This document shows positions 30,787 through 39,037 of a stretch of DNA of 64,000 bases, in pieces. The stretch's first letter is position 1, and each line of letters begins with the position of its first letter. Under the pieces are notes generated by a model that was not told where the DNA came from, made no database searches, and worked only from the letters and a program-made list of their open reading frames with translations. The stretch comes from Streptomyces lincolnensis. GTDB taxonomy: Bacteria; Actinomycetota; Actinomycetes; Streptomycetales; Streptomycetaceae. The position numbers and the translations under genes are program-made. The DNA is taken from contig NZ_JAIHON010000005.1 of the NCBI RefSeq assembly GCF_021173675.1, positions 682,001-746,000 on the forward strand, in the 5' to 3' direction.

Positions 30787-31884
30787 GTGTCCTTGCCCGC
30801 CGTCCTACTGGCCGCCGTGTCGCCGTCGCCGTCACCGTCTCCCTCCGAGACGACGACCCCGACCGTGCCGTCGCTCCAGGACGCCCAGGAGAGCGCGACC
30901 AACGCCGCCGGCTGGGTCGAGCAGAACTGGTCGACCTGGCTCGCGATCGGCCTCAGGGTCCTGCTGATCCTGGTGATCGCGGCGGTGCTGAGAGTCGCGG
31001 TGCGGCGCGCGATCACCAAGCTGATAGACCGCATGAACCGCTCGGTGGGCACGGCCGACGGCACGGCGCTCGGCGGGCTGCTGGTGAACGTGGAACGCCG
31101 CCGCCAGCGCTCCCAGGCGATCGGTTCGGTGCTGCGCTCGGTGGCGTCCTTCCTGATCCTGGGCACCGCGGCCCTGATGATCCTCGGCACCTTCCAGATC
31201 AACCTGGCCCCGCTGCTGGCCTCGGCCGGTGTCGCCGGTGTCGCGATCGGTTTCGGCGCCCGGAACCTGGTGACGGACTTCCTCTCCGGCGTCTTCATGA
31301 TCCTGGAGGACCAGTACGGCGTCGGTGACACCATCGACGCGGGCGTGGCCTCCGGCGAGGTCATCGAGGTCGGGCTGCGCGTGACGAAACTGCGCGGCGA
31401 CAACGGCGAGATCTGGTACGTCCGCAACGGCGAGGTCAAGCGCATCGGCAACCTCTCCCAGGGCTGGGCCACGGCCGGCGTCGACGTCACCGTCCGCTCC
31501 GACGAGGACCTCGACAAGGTGAGGCGGACCCTCGGCGAGGTCGGCGAGCGGATGAGCAAGGAGGAGCCCTGGAACGAGCTCCTGTGGGGCCCGATCGAGG
31601 TCCTCGGCCTCGACAGCGTCCTGCTGGACTCCATGGTCGTCCGTGTCTCCGCCAAGACCATGCCCGGCAAGGCCCTCACCGTCGAGCGCGAGTTGCGCTG
31701 GCGCATCAAGCACGCCTTCGACGCGGCGGACATCCCCATCGTCGGCGGCCCCGCCCTCCCCGCCGACCCCGCCGCGGACGCGGACCCGACGGCCGGCATG
31801 GCACCCCCGTCGGCCTACTCCAACACCGGCTCCCCCCAGGCCCAGGCGGCGACCCCGCTGACACCTCCGGCGCCCACGAAGTAA
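30787..31884 (+). CDS. MscS-family mechanosensitive ion channel
   Basis: A 365-residue small-conductance mechanosensitive channel that should open on hypo-osmotic shock to release solutes. After a short exported or disordered N-terminus (Pro/Ser-rich, residues 10-25) come membrane helices at about 50-75, 110-135 and the pore helix 137-160 (LLASAGVAGVAIGFGARNLVTDFLSG), the signature Gly/Ala-packed TM3. The cytoplasmic beta domain follows (DTIDAGVASGEVIEVGLRVTKLR...WYVRNGEV). The C-terminal 50 residues are Ala/Pro-rich. The GTG start has GGAGG. Confidence 0.93.
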   Translation: MSLPAVLLAAVSPSPSPSPSETTTPTVPSLQDAQESATNAAGWVEQNWSTWLAIGLRVLLILVIAAVLRVAVRRAITKLIDRMNRSVGTADGTALGGLLVNVERRRQRSQAIGSVLRSVASFLILGTAALMILGTFQINLAPLLASAGVAGVAIGFGARNLVTDFLSGVFMILEDQYGVGDTIDAGVASGEVIEVGLRVTKLRGDNGEIWYVRNGEVKRIGNLSQGWATAGVDVTVRSDEDLDKVRRTLGEVGERMSKEEPWNELLWGPIEVLGLDSVLLDSMVVRVSAKTMPGKALTVERELRWRIKHAFDAADIPIVGGPALPADPAADADPTAGMAPPSAYSNTGSPQAQAATPLTPPAPTK

Positions 31885-31911
31885 CAACCCGCGCTCGCGC
31901 TCCGCGCACAC

Positions 31912-31948
31912 AGCCCCCGCAGGTAACGACTCCGTTGCCGCGGGGGCT
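31912..31948 (+). terminator. Terminator after the mscS-like gene
   Basis: AGCCCCCGC pairs with GCGGGGGCT and GGTAACG with CGTTGCC (one G-T), with loop ACTC, followed by TCCTCTT. It ends 5 bp before the csnR -35 box. Confidence 0.85.
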
Positions 31949-31953
31949 TCCTC

Positions 31954-31983
31954 TTGACGCCCTCCCGCTTCCGGTCCTATGGT
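31954..31983 (+). promoter_or_regulatory. csnR-K promoter
   Basis: TTGACG (31954-31959), an 18-bp spacer and TATGGT (31978-31983) form a good housekeeping-type promoter about 100 bp before csnR. Confidence 0.55.
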
Positions 31984-31992
31984 CCAGACCAT
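31979..31992. promoter_or_regulatory. DasR-like (dre) site over the csnR -10 box
   Basis: ATGGTCCAGACCAT is a 14-bp dyad with 6-bp arms. Its core TGGTCCAGACCA matches 11 of 12 bases of TGGTCTAGACCA in the known DasR consensus (ACTGGTCTAGACCACT). It covers the -10, as a repressor site would. DasR senses amino-sugar phosphates, which fits the chitosan operon. Confidence 0.6.
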
Positions 31993-31997
31993 CAAAC

Positions 31998-32010
31998 AGG
32001 AAACCTTCCT
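31998..32010. promoter_or_regulatory. Candidate CsnR operator
   Basis: AGGAA-ACC-TTCCT, a 5-bp dyad just downstream of the -10. CsnR is known to autorepress its operon and to repress chitosanase genes through an AGGAA...TTCCT-type palindrome, as I recall it. Confidence 0.5.
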
Positions 32011-32084
32011 AACAATCATCGCCCGGCTCCTCGCAGATGGACTTCGCGGCCTGATCACTGGGAACCTGGACAGCCGAGAGGCAG

Positions 32085-33308
32085 GTGTCGACATCCATGG
32101 CAGGAACCGCCGGTACGCCGGGCACCCCGCGCGTCCTGCGCGCCATGAACGACCGTGCCGCGCTGGACCTGCTGCTGGAGCACGGGCCGCTGTCGCGGAC
32201 GCGGATCGGCAAGCTCACCGGCCTGTCGAAGCCGACAGCCTCGCAGCTGCTGGCCAGGCTGGAGGCGTCGGGGCTGGTCCTGGCGACCGGCACCAGCGAG
32301 GGGCGGCCGGGGCCCAACGCCCAGCTGTACGAGGTGAACCCGGCCGCCGCGTACGCCGCCGGACTCGACGTCACCCCCGAGCGGATCCTCGCCGCCGTCG
32401 CGGACGTCACCGGCCGCACGGTCGGGTCGTACGAACTACCCACCCCCGGCAGGCGTGCGGCGCGGTCCGTCGTCCAGCAGGTGACCGACGCGCTCGACGG
32501 CGCGGTCAAGGCGGCGGGACTGGCCCGTGACGACGTCCACCGGCTCGTCATCGGCACCCCCGGCGCCTTCGACCCGAACACGGGCCGACTGCGCTACGCC
32601 TCCCACCTGCCCGGCTGGCACTCCCCCGCCCTGCTGGAGGAACTCGCCGCCGCCCTGCCCATGCCGGTCGAGTACGAGAACGACGTCAACCTCGTCGCGG
32701 TGGCCGAGCAGCGGCTCGGCGCGGCCCGCGGCCACGCGGACTTCGTGCTGCTGTGGAACGAGGGCGGCCTCGGCGCCGCCCTGGTCCTCGGCGGCCGGCT
32801 GCACCGCGGCTGGACCGGCGGCGCCGGCGAGGTCGGCTTCCTGCCGGTGCCGGGCACTCCCCTGGTCCGTCAGGTGAGCAAGGCCGGCAGCGGCGGCTAC
32901 CAGGAACTGGCCGGTTCGCAGGCGATCCCGCGACTGGCCCGTGAACTCGGCGTCGAGGACATCCCCCCGGGCCCGTACACCGAGGTGGCGGCCACCCTCG
33001 TCGCCCGCGCCGCCGCGGCCGACGACGCCCCGCACCGGCGCCTGCTCCAGACCTACGCGACGAACCTCGCCACCGGTCTGGCCTCCCTCGTCTCCGTCCT
33101 CGACCCCGAACTCGTCGTGCTCAGCGGCGCCTCGCTCGCCTCGGGCGGGGAGCCCCTGCGCACCCTCGTCCAGGCCGAACTGGAGGAGCTGGCCGCGTCC
33201 CGGCCCCGGCTCGTCCTCGGCGACGTCCGTCACCACCCGGTGCTGCGCGGCGCGTTGGAGAGCGCGCTGGCGGCCGCCCGCGACGAGGTCTTCGACACCT
33301 CCCGCTGA
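32085..33308 (+). CDS. csnR: ROK-family repressor of chitosan-oligosaccharide genes, CsnR-like
   Basis: A 407-residue ROK regulator. A winged helix-turn-helix is at about residues 22-75 (NDRAALDLLLEHGPLSRTRIGKLTGLSKPTASQLLARLE), followed by the two-lobed ROK sugar-kinase-like domain (DVTPERILAAVADVTGR, VIGTPGAFDPNTG, GGAGEVGFLPV). The usual ROK zinc cysteines are absent, and the DxGxT phosphate loop is degenerate, as expected for a sensor. In S. coelicolor CsnR represses csnR-K and chitosanase and responds to glucosamine oligosaccharides. The GTG has GAGAGG upstream; ATG 32097 is an alternative. It heads the operon with csnE-K. Confidence 0.85.
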   Translation: MSTSMAGTAGTPGTPRVLRAMNDRAALDLLLEHGPLSRTRIGKLTGLSKPTASQLLARLEASGLVLATGTSEGRPGPNAQLYEVNPAAAYAAGLDVTPERILAAVADVTGRTVGSYELPTPGRRAARSVVQQVTDALDGAVKAAGLARDDVHRLVIGTPGAFDPNTGRLRYASHLPGWHSPALLEELAAALPMPVEYENDVNLVAVAEQRLGAARGHADFVLLWNEGGLGAALVLGGRLHRGWTGGAGEVGFLPVPGTPLVRQVSKAGSGGYQELAGSQAIPRLARELGVEDIPPGPYTEVAATLVARAAAADDAPHRRLLQTYATNLATGLASLVSVLDPELVVLSGASLASGGEPLRTLVQAELEELAASRPRLVLGDVRHHPVLRGALESALAAARDEVFDTSR

Positions 33309-33378
33309 ACCCCCCGCACCCCCGTATCTCCCGCACACCCACCACCCTCATCCCACCCTGCCCCAGGGAGACCCTGCC

Positions 33379-34710
33379 ATGCCCGGAATATCCAGGAAAG
33401 TCGCGCTCGTAGCCTCCGTCTCCGCCGTCCTCCTCGCCACCGCCTGTACCGGCCAGTCGAGTTCGGGCGCCGAGGACGACGCCTCCGCCGAGACGACCGT
33501 CACCTTCTGGCACGCCTGGAGCGCGCCCGCCGAGACCAAGGCCGTCAAGGCGCTCGTCGCCGGCTTCGAGAAGGCCCACCCCAACATCCACGTGAACGTC
33601 GTCGGCAACATGACCGACGACAAGATCAACCAGGCGCTCCGCTCGGGCGGCGCCAAGGCACCGGACGTGATCTCGTCGTTCACCACCAACAACGTGGGCA
33701 AGTTCTGCTCGTCGGGCGCGCTGGTGGACCTCAACCCGTTCTTCGAGAAGGCGGGCATCGACCCGGAGAAGACCTTCCCGAAGGCGATGAACGAGTACAC
33801 GCAGTTCGAGGGCGACCGGTGCAGCGTCCCGCTCCTCGGTGACGCCTACGGCCTCTACTACAACAAGACGGCGTTCGAGAAGGCCGGCATCACGAGCCCG
33901 CCGAAGACCTGGTCGGAGTTCGAGGCCGACGCCGAGAAGCTGACGATCCCCGACGGCGACAGCTACAAGCAGCTGGGCTTCATGCCGAACTACCACGGCT
34001 GGGAGACCACCACCGAGCACTACCTCGGGCAGTTCTCGCCGACGTACTTCGACAAGGACGGCAAGTCCACGGTCGCCGGCGACCCGGCCGTCTCCGCCGC
34101 CTTCACCGTCCAGAAGAAGCTCGTCGACCAACTCGGCGGCTACCAGCGCCTGGAGAAGTACCGCACCACCCTGGGCGACGAGTGGGGCCCCAAGCACCCC
34201 TTCCACACCGGCCAGGTCGCCATGCAGCTCGACGGCGAGTGGCGCCTGGGCATGGCCCTGGACGCCAAGCCCGAGTTCGAGATCGGCGTGGCCCCGCTGC
34301 CCGTCCCCGACGACCAGGCCGACCAGTACGGCAAGGGCTACATCACCGGCACCATCGCCGGTATCGCCGCCACCAGCAAGAAGCAGAACGCGGCCTGGGA
34401 GCTGGTGAAGTACATGACCACCGACACCGACGCGGTGATCGGCTTCTCCAACGCCATCCACAACGTGCCCTCCACGCTCGCCGCCCTGAAGTCCCCGAAG
34501 CTCAAGTACGACCCCCGCTTCAAGACCTTCCTGGACATCGCCGCCAACCCGAACTCCACGACCTCGCCGGCCTCCGTCAACGGCGGGGTGTACCTGGCGA
34601 CGATCCAGGAGTTCGGCTACGACTACGAGAGCGGCAAGGCCAAGGACCTCAAGGCGGGCCTGGCCGCGGCGGCGAAGCAGATCGACACGGACATCGCGCA
34701 GGCGAAGTGA
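33379..34710 (+). CDS. csnE: Lipoprotein substrate-binding protein of the chitosan-oligosaccharide ABC importer
   Basis: A 443-residue family 1 solute-binding protein. Residues 1-23 are a lipoprotein signal with lipobox LATA-Cys23, so it is anchored on the outer face of the membrane. The body has the typical sugar-binding pattern (VTFWHAWSAPAETKAVKALVAGFEKAHP, VPLLGDAYGLYYNK, NAAWELVKYMTT). By synteny with csnE it captures glucosamine oligosaccharides released from chitosan and hands them to CsnF/CsnG. The start has AGGGAG nine bases upstream. Confidence 0.88.
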   Translation: MPGISRKVALVASVSAVLLATACTGQSSSGAEDDASAETTVTFWHAWSAPAETKAVKALVAGFEKAHPNIHVNVVGNMTDDKINQALRSGGAKAPDVISSFTTNNVGKFCSSGALVDLNPFFEKAGIDPEKTFPKAMNEYTQFEGDRCSVPLLGDAYGLYYNKTAFEKAGITSPPKTWSEFEADAEKLTIPDGDSYKQLGFMPNYHGWETTTEHYLGQFSPTYFDKDGKSTVAGDPAVSAAFTVQKKLVDQLGGYQRLEKYRTTLGDEWGPKHPFHTGQVAMQLDGEWRLGMALDAKPEFEIGVAPLPVPDDQADQYGKGYITGTIAGIAATSKKQNAAWELVKYMTTDTDAVIGFSNAIHNVPSTLAALKSPKLKYDPRFKTFLDIAANPNSTTSPASVNGGVYLATIQEFGYDYESGKAKDLKAGLAAAAKQIDTDIAQAK

Positions 34711-34712
34711 CG

Positions 34713-35654
34713 ATGAGCACGATCACCCTGGCCTCGAAGCGGCGCCGCGCGTCGCTTCGAACCGCCGCCTTCATGTCGCCCTGGCTGATCGGCTTCGCGG
34801 TCTTCTTCGCGTACCCGCTGATCTCGACGGTCTACTTCTCGTTCATGCACTACGACGGCTTCAGGCCGCCGACGTGGAACGGCACGAAGAACTGGACGTA
34901 CGTCTTCGAGCACTACCCCCTCTTCTGGCCCGCCCTGCGCAACACCCTGTGGCTGGTCCTGGTCATGGTGACCCTGCGGGTCGCCTTCGGGCTCGGCATC
35001 GGCCTGCTGATCACGAAGATCAAGACCGGGGCAGGGGTCTTCCGCACCCTGTTCTACCTGCCCTACCTGGCCCCACCGGTGGCGGCCACCATGGCCTTCG
35101 CGTTCCTGCTCAACCCCGGTACCGGGCCGGTCAACTCGATCCTGGAGAGCGTCGGCATCCCGGCGCCGGGCTGGTTCAACGACCCCTCCTGGTCCAAGCC
35201 GGCCCTCACCCTGCTCGCCCTGTGGGGCATCGGCGACCTGATGGTCATCTTCATGGCCGCGCTGCTCGACGTGCCCCGGGAGCAGTACGAGGCCGCCGAG
35301 CTGGACGGGGCCTCGGCCTGGCAGCGCTTCCGGTTCGTCACGCTCCCCACCATCTCGCCGATCGTGATGTTCGCCGTGGTCACCGGCGTGATCCAGACCA
35401 TGCAGTACTACGCGCAGCCGCTGATCGCCGGGAAGGTGGCCTCGGGCGTGATCCAGGGCGCCGGCACGCAGTTCCAGCCCGGCTACCCGGACAAGTCGAC
35501 GCTCACCCTGCCCCAACTGGTCTACAACCTGGGCTTCCAGCGCTTCGACTACGGCTCCGCCTGTGTGGTGGCGCTCGTCCTGTTCGCCCTGTCGATGGTG
35601 TTCACCGCGTTCCTGATGCGGCGCCGCGGCGGTCTCATCCAGGCAGGTGACTGA
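34713..35654 (+). CDS. csnF: Sugar ABC transporter permease CsnF
   Basis: A 313-residue permease of the MalF type with six membrane helices. The EAA loop that contacts the ATPase is EQYEAAELDGASAWQRFRFVTLP. It begins 2 nt after csnE; a GTG at 34707 overlapping the csnE stop would add two residues. It pairs with CsnG. No ATPase gene is in the operon, so the multi-substrate ATPase MsiK, encoded elsewhere, should energise it. Confidence 0.9.
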   Translation: MSTITLASKRRRASLRTAAFMSPWLIGFAVFFAYPLISTVYFSFMHYDGFRPPTWNGTKNWTYVFEHYPLFWPALRNTLWLVLVMVTLRVAFGLGIGLLITKIKTGAGVFRTLFYLPYLAPPVAATMAFAFLLNPGTGPVNSILESVGIPAPGWFNDPSWSKPALTLLALWGIGDLMVIFMAALLDVPREQYEAAELDGASAWQRFRFVTLPTISPIVMFAVVTGVIQTMQYYAQPLIAGKVASGVIQGAGTQFQPGYPDKSTLTLPQLVYNLGFQRFDYGSACVVALVLFALSMVFTAFLMRRRGGLIQAGD

Positions 35655-35656
35655 CG

Positions 35657-36550
35657 ATGACCCAAGTACTGGACAGACCCGCCGAGTTGGCGGCCGATTC
35701 CGCGGTGGAGGCCCGTACCGCCCGCCGCCGGGCCTTCCTGGAGTGGGTCGCGGTGCACTCCCTCGGCGTCGCCGCCGCCCTCTTCTTCACGCTGCCCTTC
35801 GTGTTCGTCCTCCTGACGTCCCTGATGAGCGACTCCCAGGCCCTCAGCCGTGATCTGATCCCGCACACCTGGGAGTGGGACAACTACCGCAAGGTCTTCG
35901 ACACCCCGGGCTTTCTGACCTGGTGGCGCAACACACTGCTCTACGCCGGTCTGGGCACCGTCCTGACGGTGGTGTCGTCGCTGCCGGTGGCGTACGCGCT
36001 GGCCAAGTTCCGCTTCCGGGGCCGCAATCTGTCCCTGATGCTGGTGATCTCGATGATGATGCTGCCGCCCCAGGTGGTCGTCATCCCGATGTACCTGTTC
36101 TGGGCCAAGCAGTTCGACCTGTCGGGCACCCTGTGGCCGCTGATCATCCCCATGGCGTTCGGCGACGCGTTCTCCATCTTCCTGCTGCGCCAGTTCCTGA
36201 CGACCATCCCGAACGAGTACGTGGACGCGGCGAAGGTCGACGGCTGCGGCGACCTGCGCACCCTGCTCAAGGTCATCGTCCCGATGGCGAAACCGGGGAT
36301 CGCGGCCGTGGCCCTCTTCCAGTTCTTCTACGCCTGGAACGACTACTTCGGCCCCCAGATCTACGCCTCGGAGAACCCCGGCGCCTGGACCCTCTCCTAC
36401 GGCCTGGAGTCCTTCAAGGGCATGCACCACACCGACTGGAACCTCACCATGGCCGCGACCGTGCTGGTCATGGCCCCCGTGATCCTCGTGTTCTTCTTCG
36501 CCCAGAAGGCGTTCGTCGAGGGCGTCACGCTCACCGGAGTGAAGGGTTAG
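35657..36550 (+). CDS. csnG: Sugar ABC transporter permease CsnG
   Basis: A 297-residue MalG-type permease with six helices and the EAA loop IPNEYVDAAKVDGCGDLRTLLKVIVPMAKP. It starts 2 nt after csnF, so the two are coupled. With CsnE and CsnF it forms the importer for glucosamine oligosaccharides. The C-terminal FFFAQKAFVEGVTLTGVKG is the normal end of this family. Confidence 0.92.
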   Translation: MTQVLDRPAELAADSAVEARTARRRAFLEWVAVHSLGVAAALFFTLPFVFVLLTSLMSDSQALSRDLIPHTWEWDNYRKVFDTPGFLTWWRNTLLYAGLGTVLTVVSSLPVAYALAKFRFRGRNLSLMLVISMMMLPPQVVVIPMYLFWAKQFDLSGTLWPLIIPMAFGDAFSIFLLRQFLTTIPNEYVDAAKVDGCGDLRTLLKVIVPMAKPGIAAVALFQFFYAWNDYFGPQIYASENPGAWTLSYGLESFKGMHHTDWNLTMAATVLVMAPVILVFFFAQKAFVEGVTLTGVKG

Positions 36551-36557
36551 GCACGAC

Positions 36558-37823
36558 ATGAAACTCACCGTGGTCGGCGGCGGCTCGACCTACACACCCG
36601 AACTCGTCGACGGCTTCGCCCGGCTGCGGGACACCCTGCCGGTGGAGGAACTCGTCCTGGTCGACCCGGCCGCCGACCGCCTGGAGCTGGTCGGCGGTCT
36701 GGCCCGGCGCATCTTCGCCAAGCAGGGTCATCCCGGGCGGGTCGTCACCACCTCCGACCTGGACGCGGGCGTCGAGGACGCCGACGCGGTCCTGCTCCAG
36801 CTCCGCGTCGGCGGCCAGGCGGCCCGTGAACAGGACGAGACCTGGCCCCTGGAGTGCGGCTGCGTGGGCCAGGAGACGACCGGCGCGGGCGGCCTGGCCA
36901 AGGCGCTGCGCACGGTCCCGGTCGTCCTCGACATCGCGGAGCGGGTCCGGCGCACCAACCCGGACGCCTGGATCATCGACTTCACCAACCCGGTCGGCAT
37001 CGTGACCCGGGCGCTGCTGAAGGCCGGCCACAGGGCGGTCGGGCTGTGCAACGTGGCCATCGGCCTCCAGCGGAAGTTCGCGGGGCTGCTGGACGTGGCG
37101 CCCGCGGAGATCCACCTGGACCACGTGGGCCTGAACCACCTCACCTGGGAGACGGGGGCGCGCCTCGGCGGACCCGAGGGCGAGGACGTCCTGCCCAAGC
37201 TGCTGGCGGAGCACGGCGACACCGTCGCGGCCGACCTGCGCCTGCCGCGCCCCCTGCTCGACCGCCTCGGCGTGGTCCCCTCGTACTACCTGCGCTACTA
37301 CTACGCGCACGACGAGGTCGTACGGGAGCTGGCCACGAAGCCGTCCCGGGCGGCCGAAGTGGCCGAGATGGAACGGCGGTTGCTGACCATGTACGCCGAT
37401 CCCGCCCTGGACGAGAAGCCGGAACTGCTCGCCAAGCGCGGCGGCGCCTACTACTCGGAGGCGGCGGTGGACCTGGCCGCCTCCCTGCTCGGCGGGGGCG
37501 GCAGCCCCTACCAGGTGGTGAACACCCTCAACCGCGGGACGCTGCCCTTCCTGCCGGACGACGCCGTGATCGAGGTGCAGGCGGCGGTGGGCCACCAGGG
37601 CGCCACCCCGCTGCCCGTGCCGGCCGTGGACCCGCTCTACGCGGGCCTGATGGCGAACGTGACGGCGTACGAGGACCTGGCGCTCGACGCCGCGCTGCAC
37701 GGCGGCCGGGAGCGGGTCTTCCGGGCGCTGCTCGCGCACCCGCTGGTGGGCCAGTACACGTACGCCGAGCAGCTCACCGACCGACTGATCGCCCACAACC
37801 GGGAGCATCTCGCGTGGCTCTGA
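36558..37823 (+). CDS. csnH: Glycoside hydrolase family 4 enzyme, CsnH-like
   Basis: A 421-residue GH4 enzyme, a family that uses NAD+ and Mn2+ and cleaves by a redox-elimination path. The NAD-binding motif is VVGGGSTYTPELVDG at the N-terminus; metal and catalytic segments include GLCNVAIGL, DHVGLNHLTW and YYLRYYY. GH4 members act on alpha- or beta-glycosides, many phosphorylated. In this operon the likely substrate is a glucosamine disaccharide or its phosphorylated form; that is inference. It lies 7 nt after csnG and overlaps csnK. Confidence 0.88.
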   Translation: MKLTVVGGGSTYTPELVDGFARLRDTLPVEELVLVDPAADRLELVGGLARRIFAKQGHPGRVVTTSDLDAGVEDADAVLLQLRVGGQAAREQDETWPLECGCVGQETTGAGGLAKALRTVPVVLDIAERVRRTNPDAWIIDFTNPVGIVTRALLKAGHRAVGLCNVAIGLQRKFAGLLDVAPAEIHLDHVGLNHLTWETGARLGGPEGEDVLPKLLAEHGDTVAADLRLPRPLLDRLGVVPSYYLRYYYAHDEVVRELATKPSRAAEVAEMERRLLTMYADPALDEKPELLAKRGGAYYSEAAVDLAASLLGGGGSPYQVVNTLNRGTLPFLPDDAVIEVQAAVGHQGATPLPVPAVDPLYAGLMANVTAYEDLALDAALHGGRERVFRALLAHPLVGQYTYAEQLTDRLIAHNREHLAWL

Positions 37824-38785
37824 CCGCAAGCGTCCTCGCCGTCGACGCGGGCAACAGCAAGACCGACGTGGCGGTCGTGGCGGCCGACGGGACCGTCCTC
37901 GCCACGGCCCGCGGCGGCGGGTTCCGGCCACCGGCGGTGGGGGTGGAGGCGGCGATGGACAAGGTCGCCGAGGCGGTGGCGCGGGCCTTCGCCGCCGCGG
38001 GCGTCGACTCGGTCGGCCATGTCTCCGCCTGTCTGGCCAACGCCGACTTCCCCGTAGAGGAGGAGCAGTTGGCCGCCGCGCTGCACGCGCGCGCGTGGGG
38101 GGCGAGCACGGAGGTCCGCAACGACACCTTCGCGGTGCTGCGCGCGGGTGTCACCGAGCCCCGCGGGGTCGCGGTGGTCTGCGGCGCCGGCATCAACTGC
38201 GTCGGGATGCGCCCCGACGGCCGTACCGCCCGCTTTCCCGCGCTCGGCCGGGTCTCAGGGGACTGGGGCGGCGGCTGGGGCCTGGCGGAGGAGGCGCTGT
38301 GGCACGCGGCCCGCGCGGAGGACGGCCGCGGCGGCCCGACCGCCCTCGCCCGCACGCTGCCCGCGCACTTCGGACTGCCGTCGATGTACGCCCTGATCGA
38401 GGCCCTGCATCTGGGGCGGGTCGAGACGGCCCGCCGCCACGAGCTGACGCCCGTCCTGTTCGCCACGGCCGAGGACGGCGACCCGGTGGCCCGCGCGCTG
38501 GTCGACCGGCTCGCCGACGAGGTGGTGACCATGGCCACCGTGGCCCTGACCCGTCTGGACCTCCTGGACGTGCAGACCCCGGTCCTCCTCGGCGGCGGTG
38601 TCCTCGCCGCCCGCCATCCCCGACTGGACGACGGGGTACGCGATCTGCTGGCCGTGCGGGCCCCCAAGGCGGTCCCCGAGGTGGTGACGGCACGGCCGGT
38701 CCTGGGCGCCGCGCTGCTGGGTCTGGACCGGGTAGGAGCGGCGGCCGGGGTGCGGGAACGGGTGCGCGCGTACTTCTCCGCCTGA
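37814..38785 (+). CDS. csnK: BadF/BadG-type amino-sugar kinase, CsnK-like
   Basis: A 323-residue ATPase of the BadF/BadG/N-acetylglucosamine-kinase fold. The phosphate-1 loop is VLAVDAGNSKTDVAVV, phosphate-2 is VAVVCGAGINCVG, and the GGGVLAARHP adenosine segment is near the C-terminus. It probably phosphorylates glucosamine or its oligomer after import. The GTG start overlaps the csnH end by 10 nt and has GGGAG upstream. It closes the csnR-K operon. Confidence 0.87.
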   Translation: MALTASVLAVDAGNSKTDVAVVAADGTVLATARGGGFRPPAVGVEAAMDKVAEAVARAFAAAGVDSVGHVSACLANADFPVEEEQLAAALHARAWGASTEVRNDTFAVLRAGVTEPRGVAVVCGAGINCVGMRPDGRTARFPALGRVSGDWGGGWGLAEEALWHAARAEDGRGGPTALARTLPAHFGLPSMYALIEALHLGRVETARRHELTPVLFATAEDGDPVARALVDRLADEVVTMATVALTRLDLLDVQTPVLLGGGVLAARHPRLDDGVRDLLAVRAPKAVPEVVTARPVLGAALLGLDRVGAAAGVRERVRAYFSA

Positions 38786-38786
38786 A

Positions 38787-38884
38787 CCGGCGTACGCCAC
38801 CGCCCCGACCCGGCGTACGTCGTCCCCCTGAACCGGCGTATTTCTCCCCCCGGGCCCTGGAACCGAACCGATTCCCCCGGCGTA
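38787..38884. repeat. Phased CCGGCGTA repeats between csnK and glnX
   Basis: CCGGCGTA occurs at 38787, 38810, 38833 and 38877, that is at intervals of 23, 23 and 44 bp, or two and four helical turns. Two copies share the longer CTGAACCGGCGTA. They lie 150-250 bp before glnX, in an otherwise empty 252-bp interval that must contain the pknG-operon promoter. Confidence 0.75.
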
Positions 38885-39037
38885 TTCATGGGCAAGGGGT
38901 GGTGAAGGGGGCGCGGCGGACCGTCGGCGGACGTTCTGTTCCGCTGCGATCTGATCAAGATCAAGCCAAGGCCGGTGCGGAATGTCGGTCCCGGCGGCGA
39001 TACTTGCCGCGACGGATGACCATGGGGGAGGTCAGGA

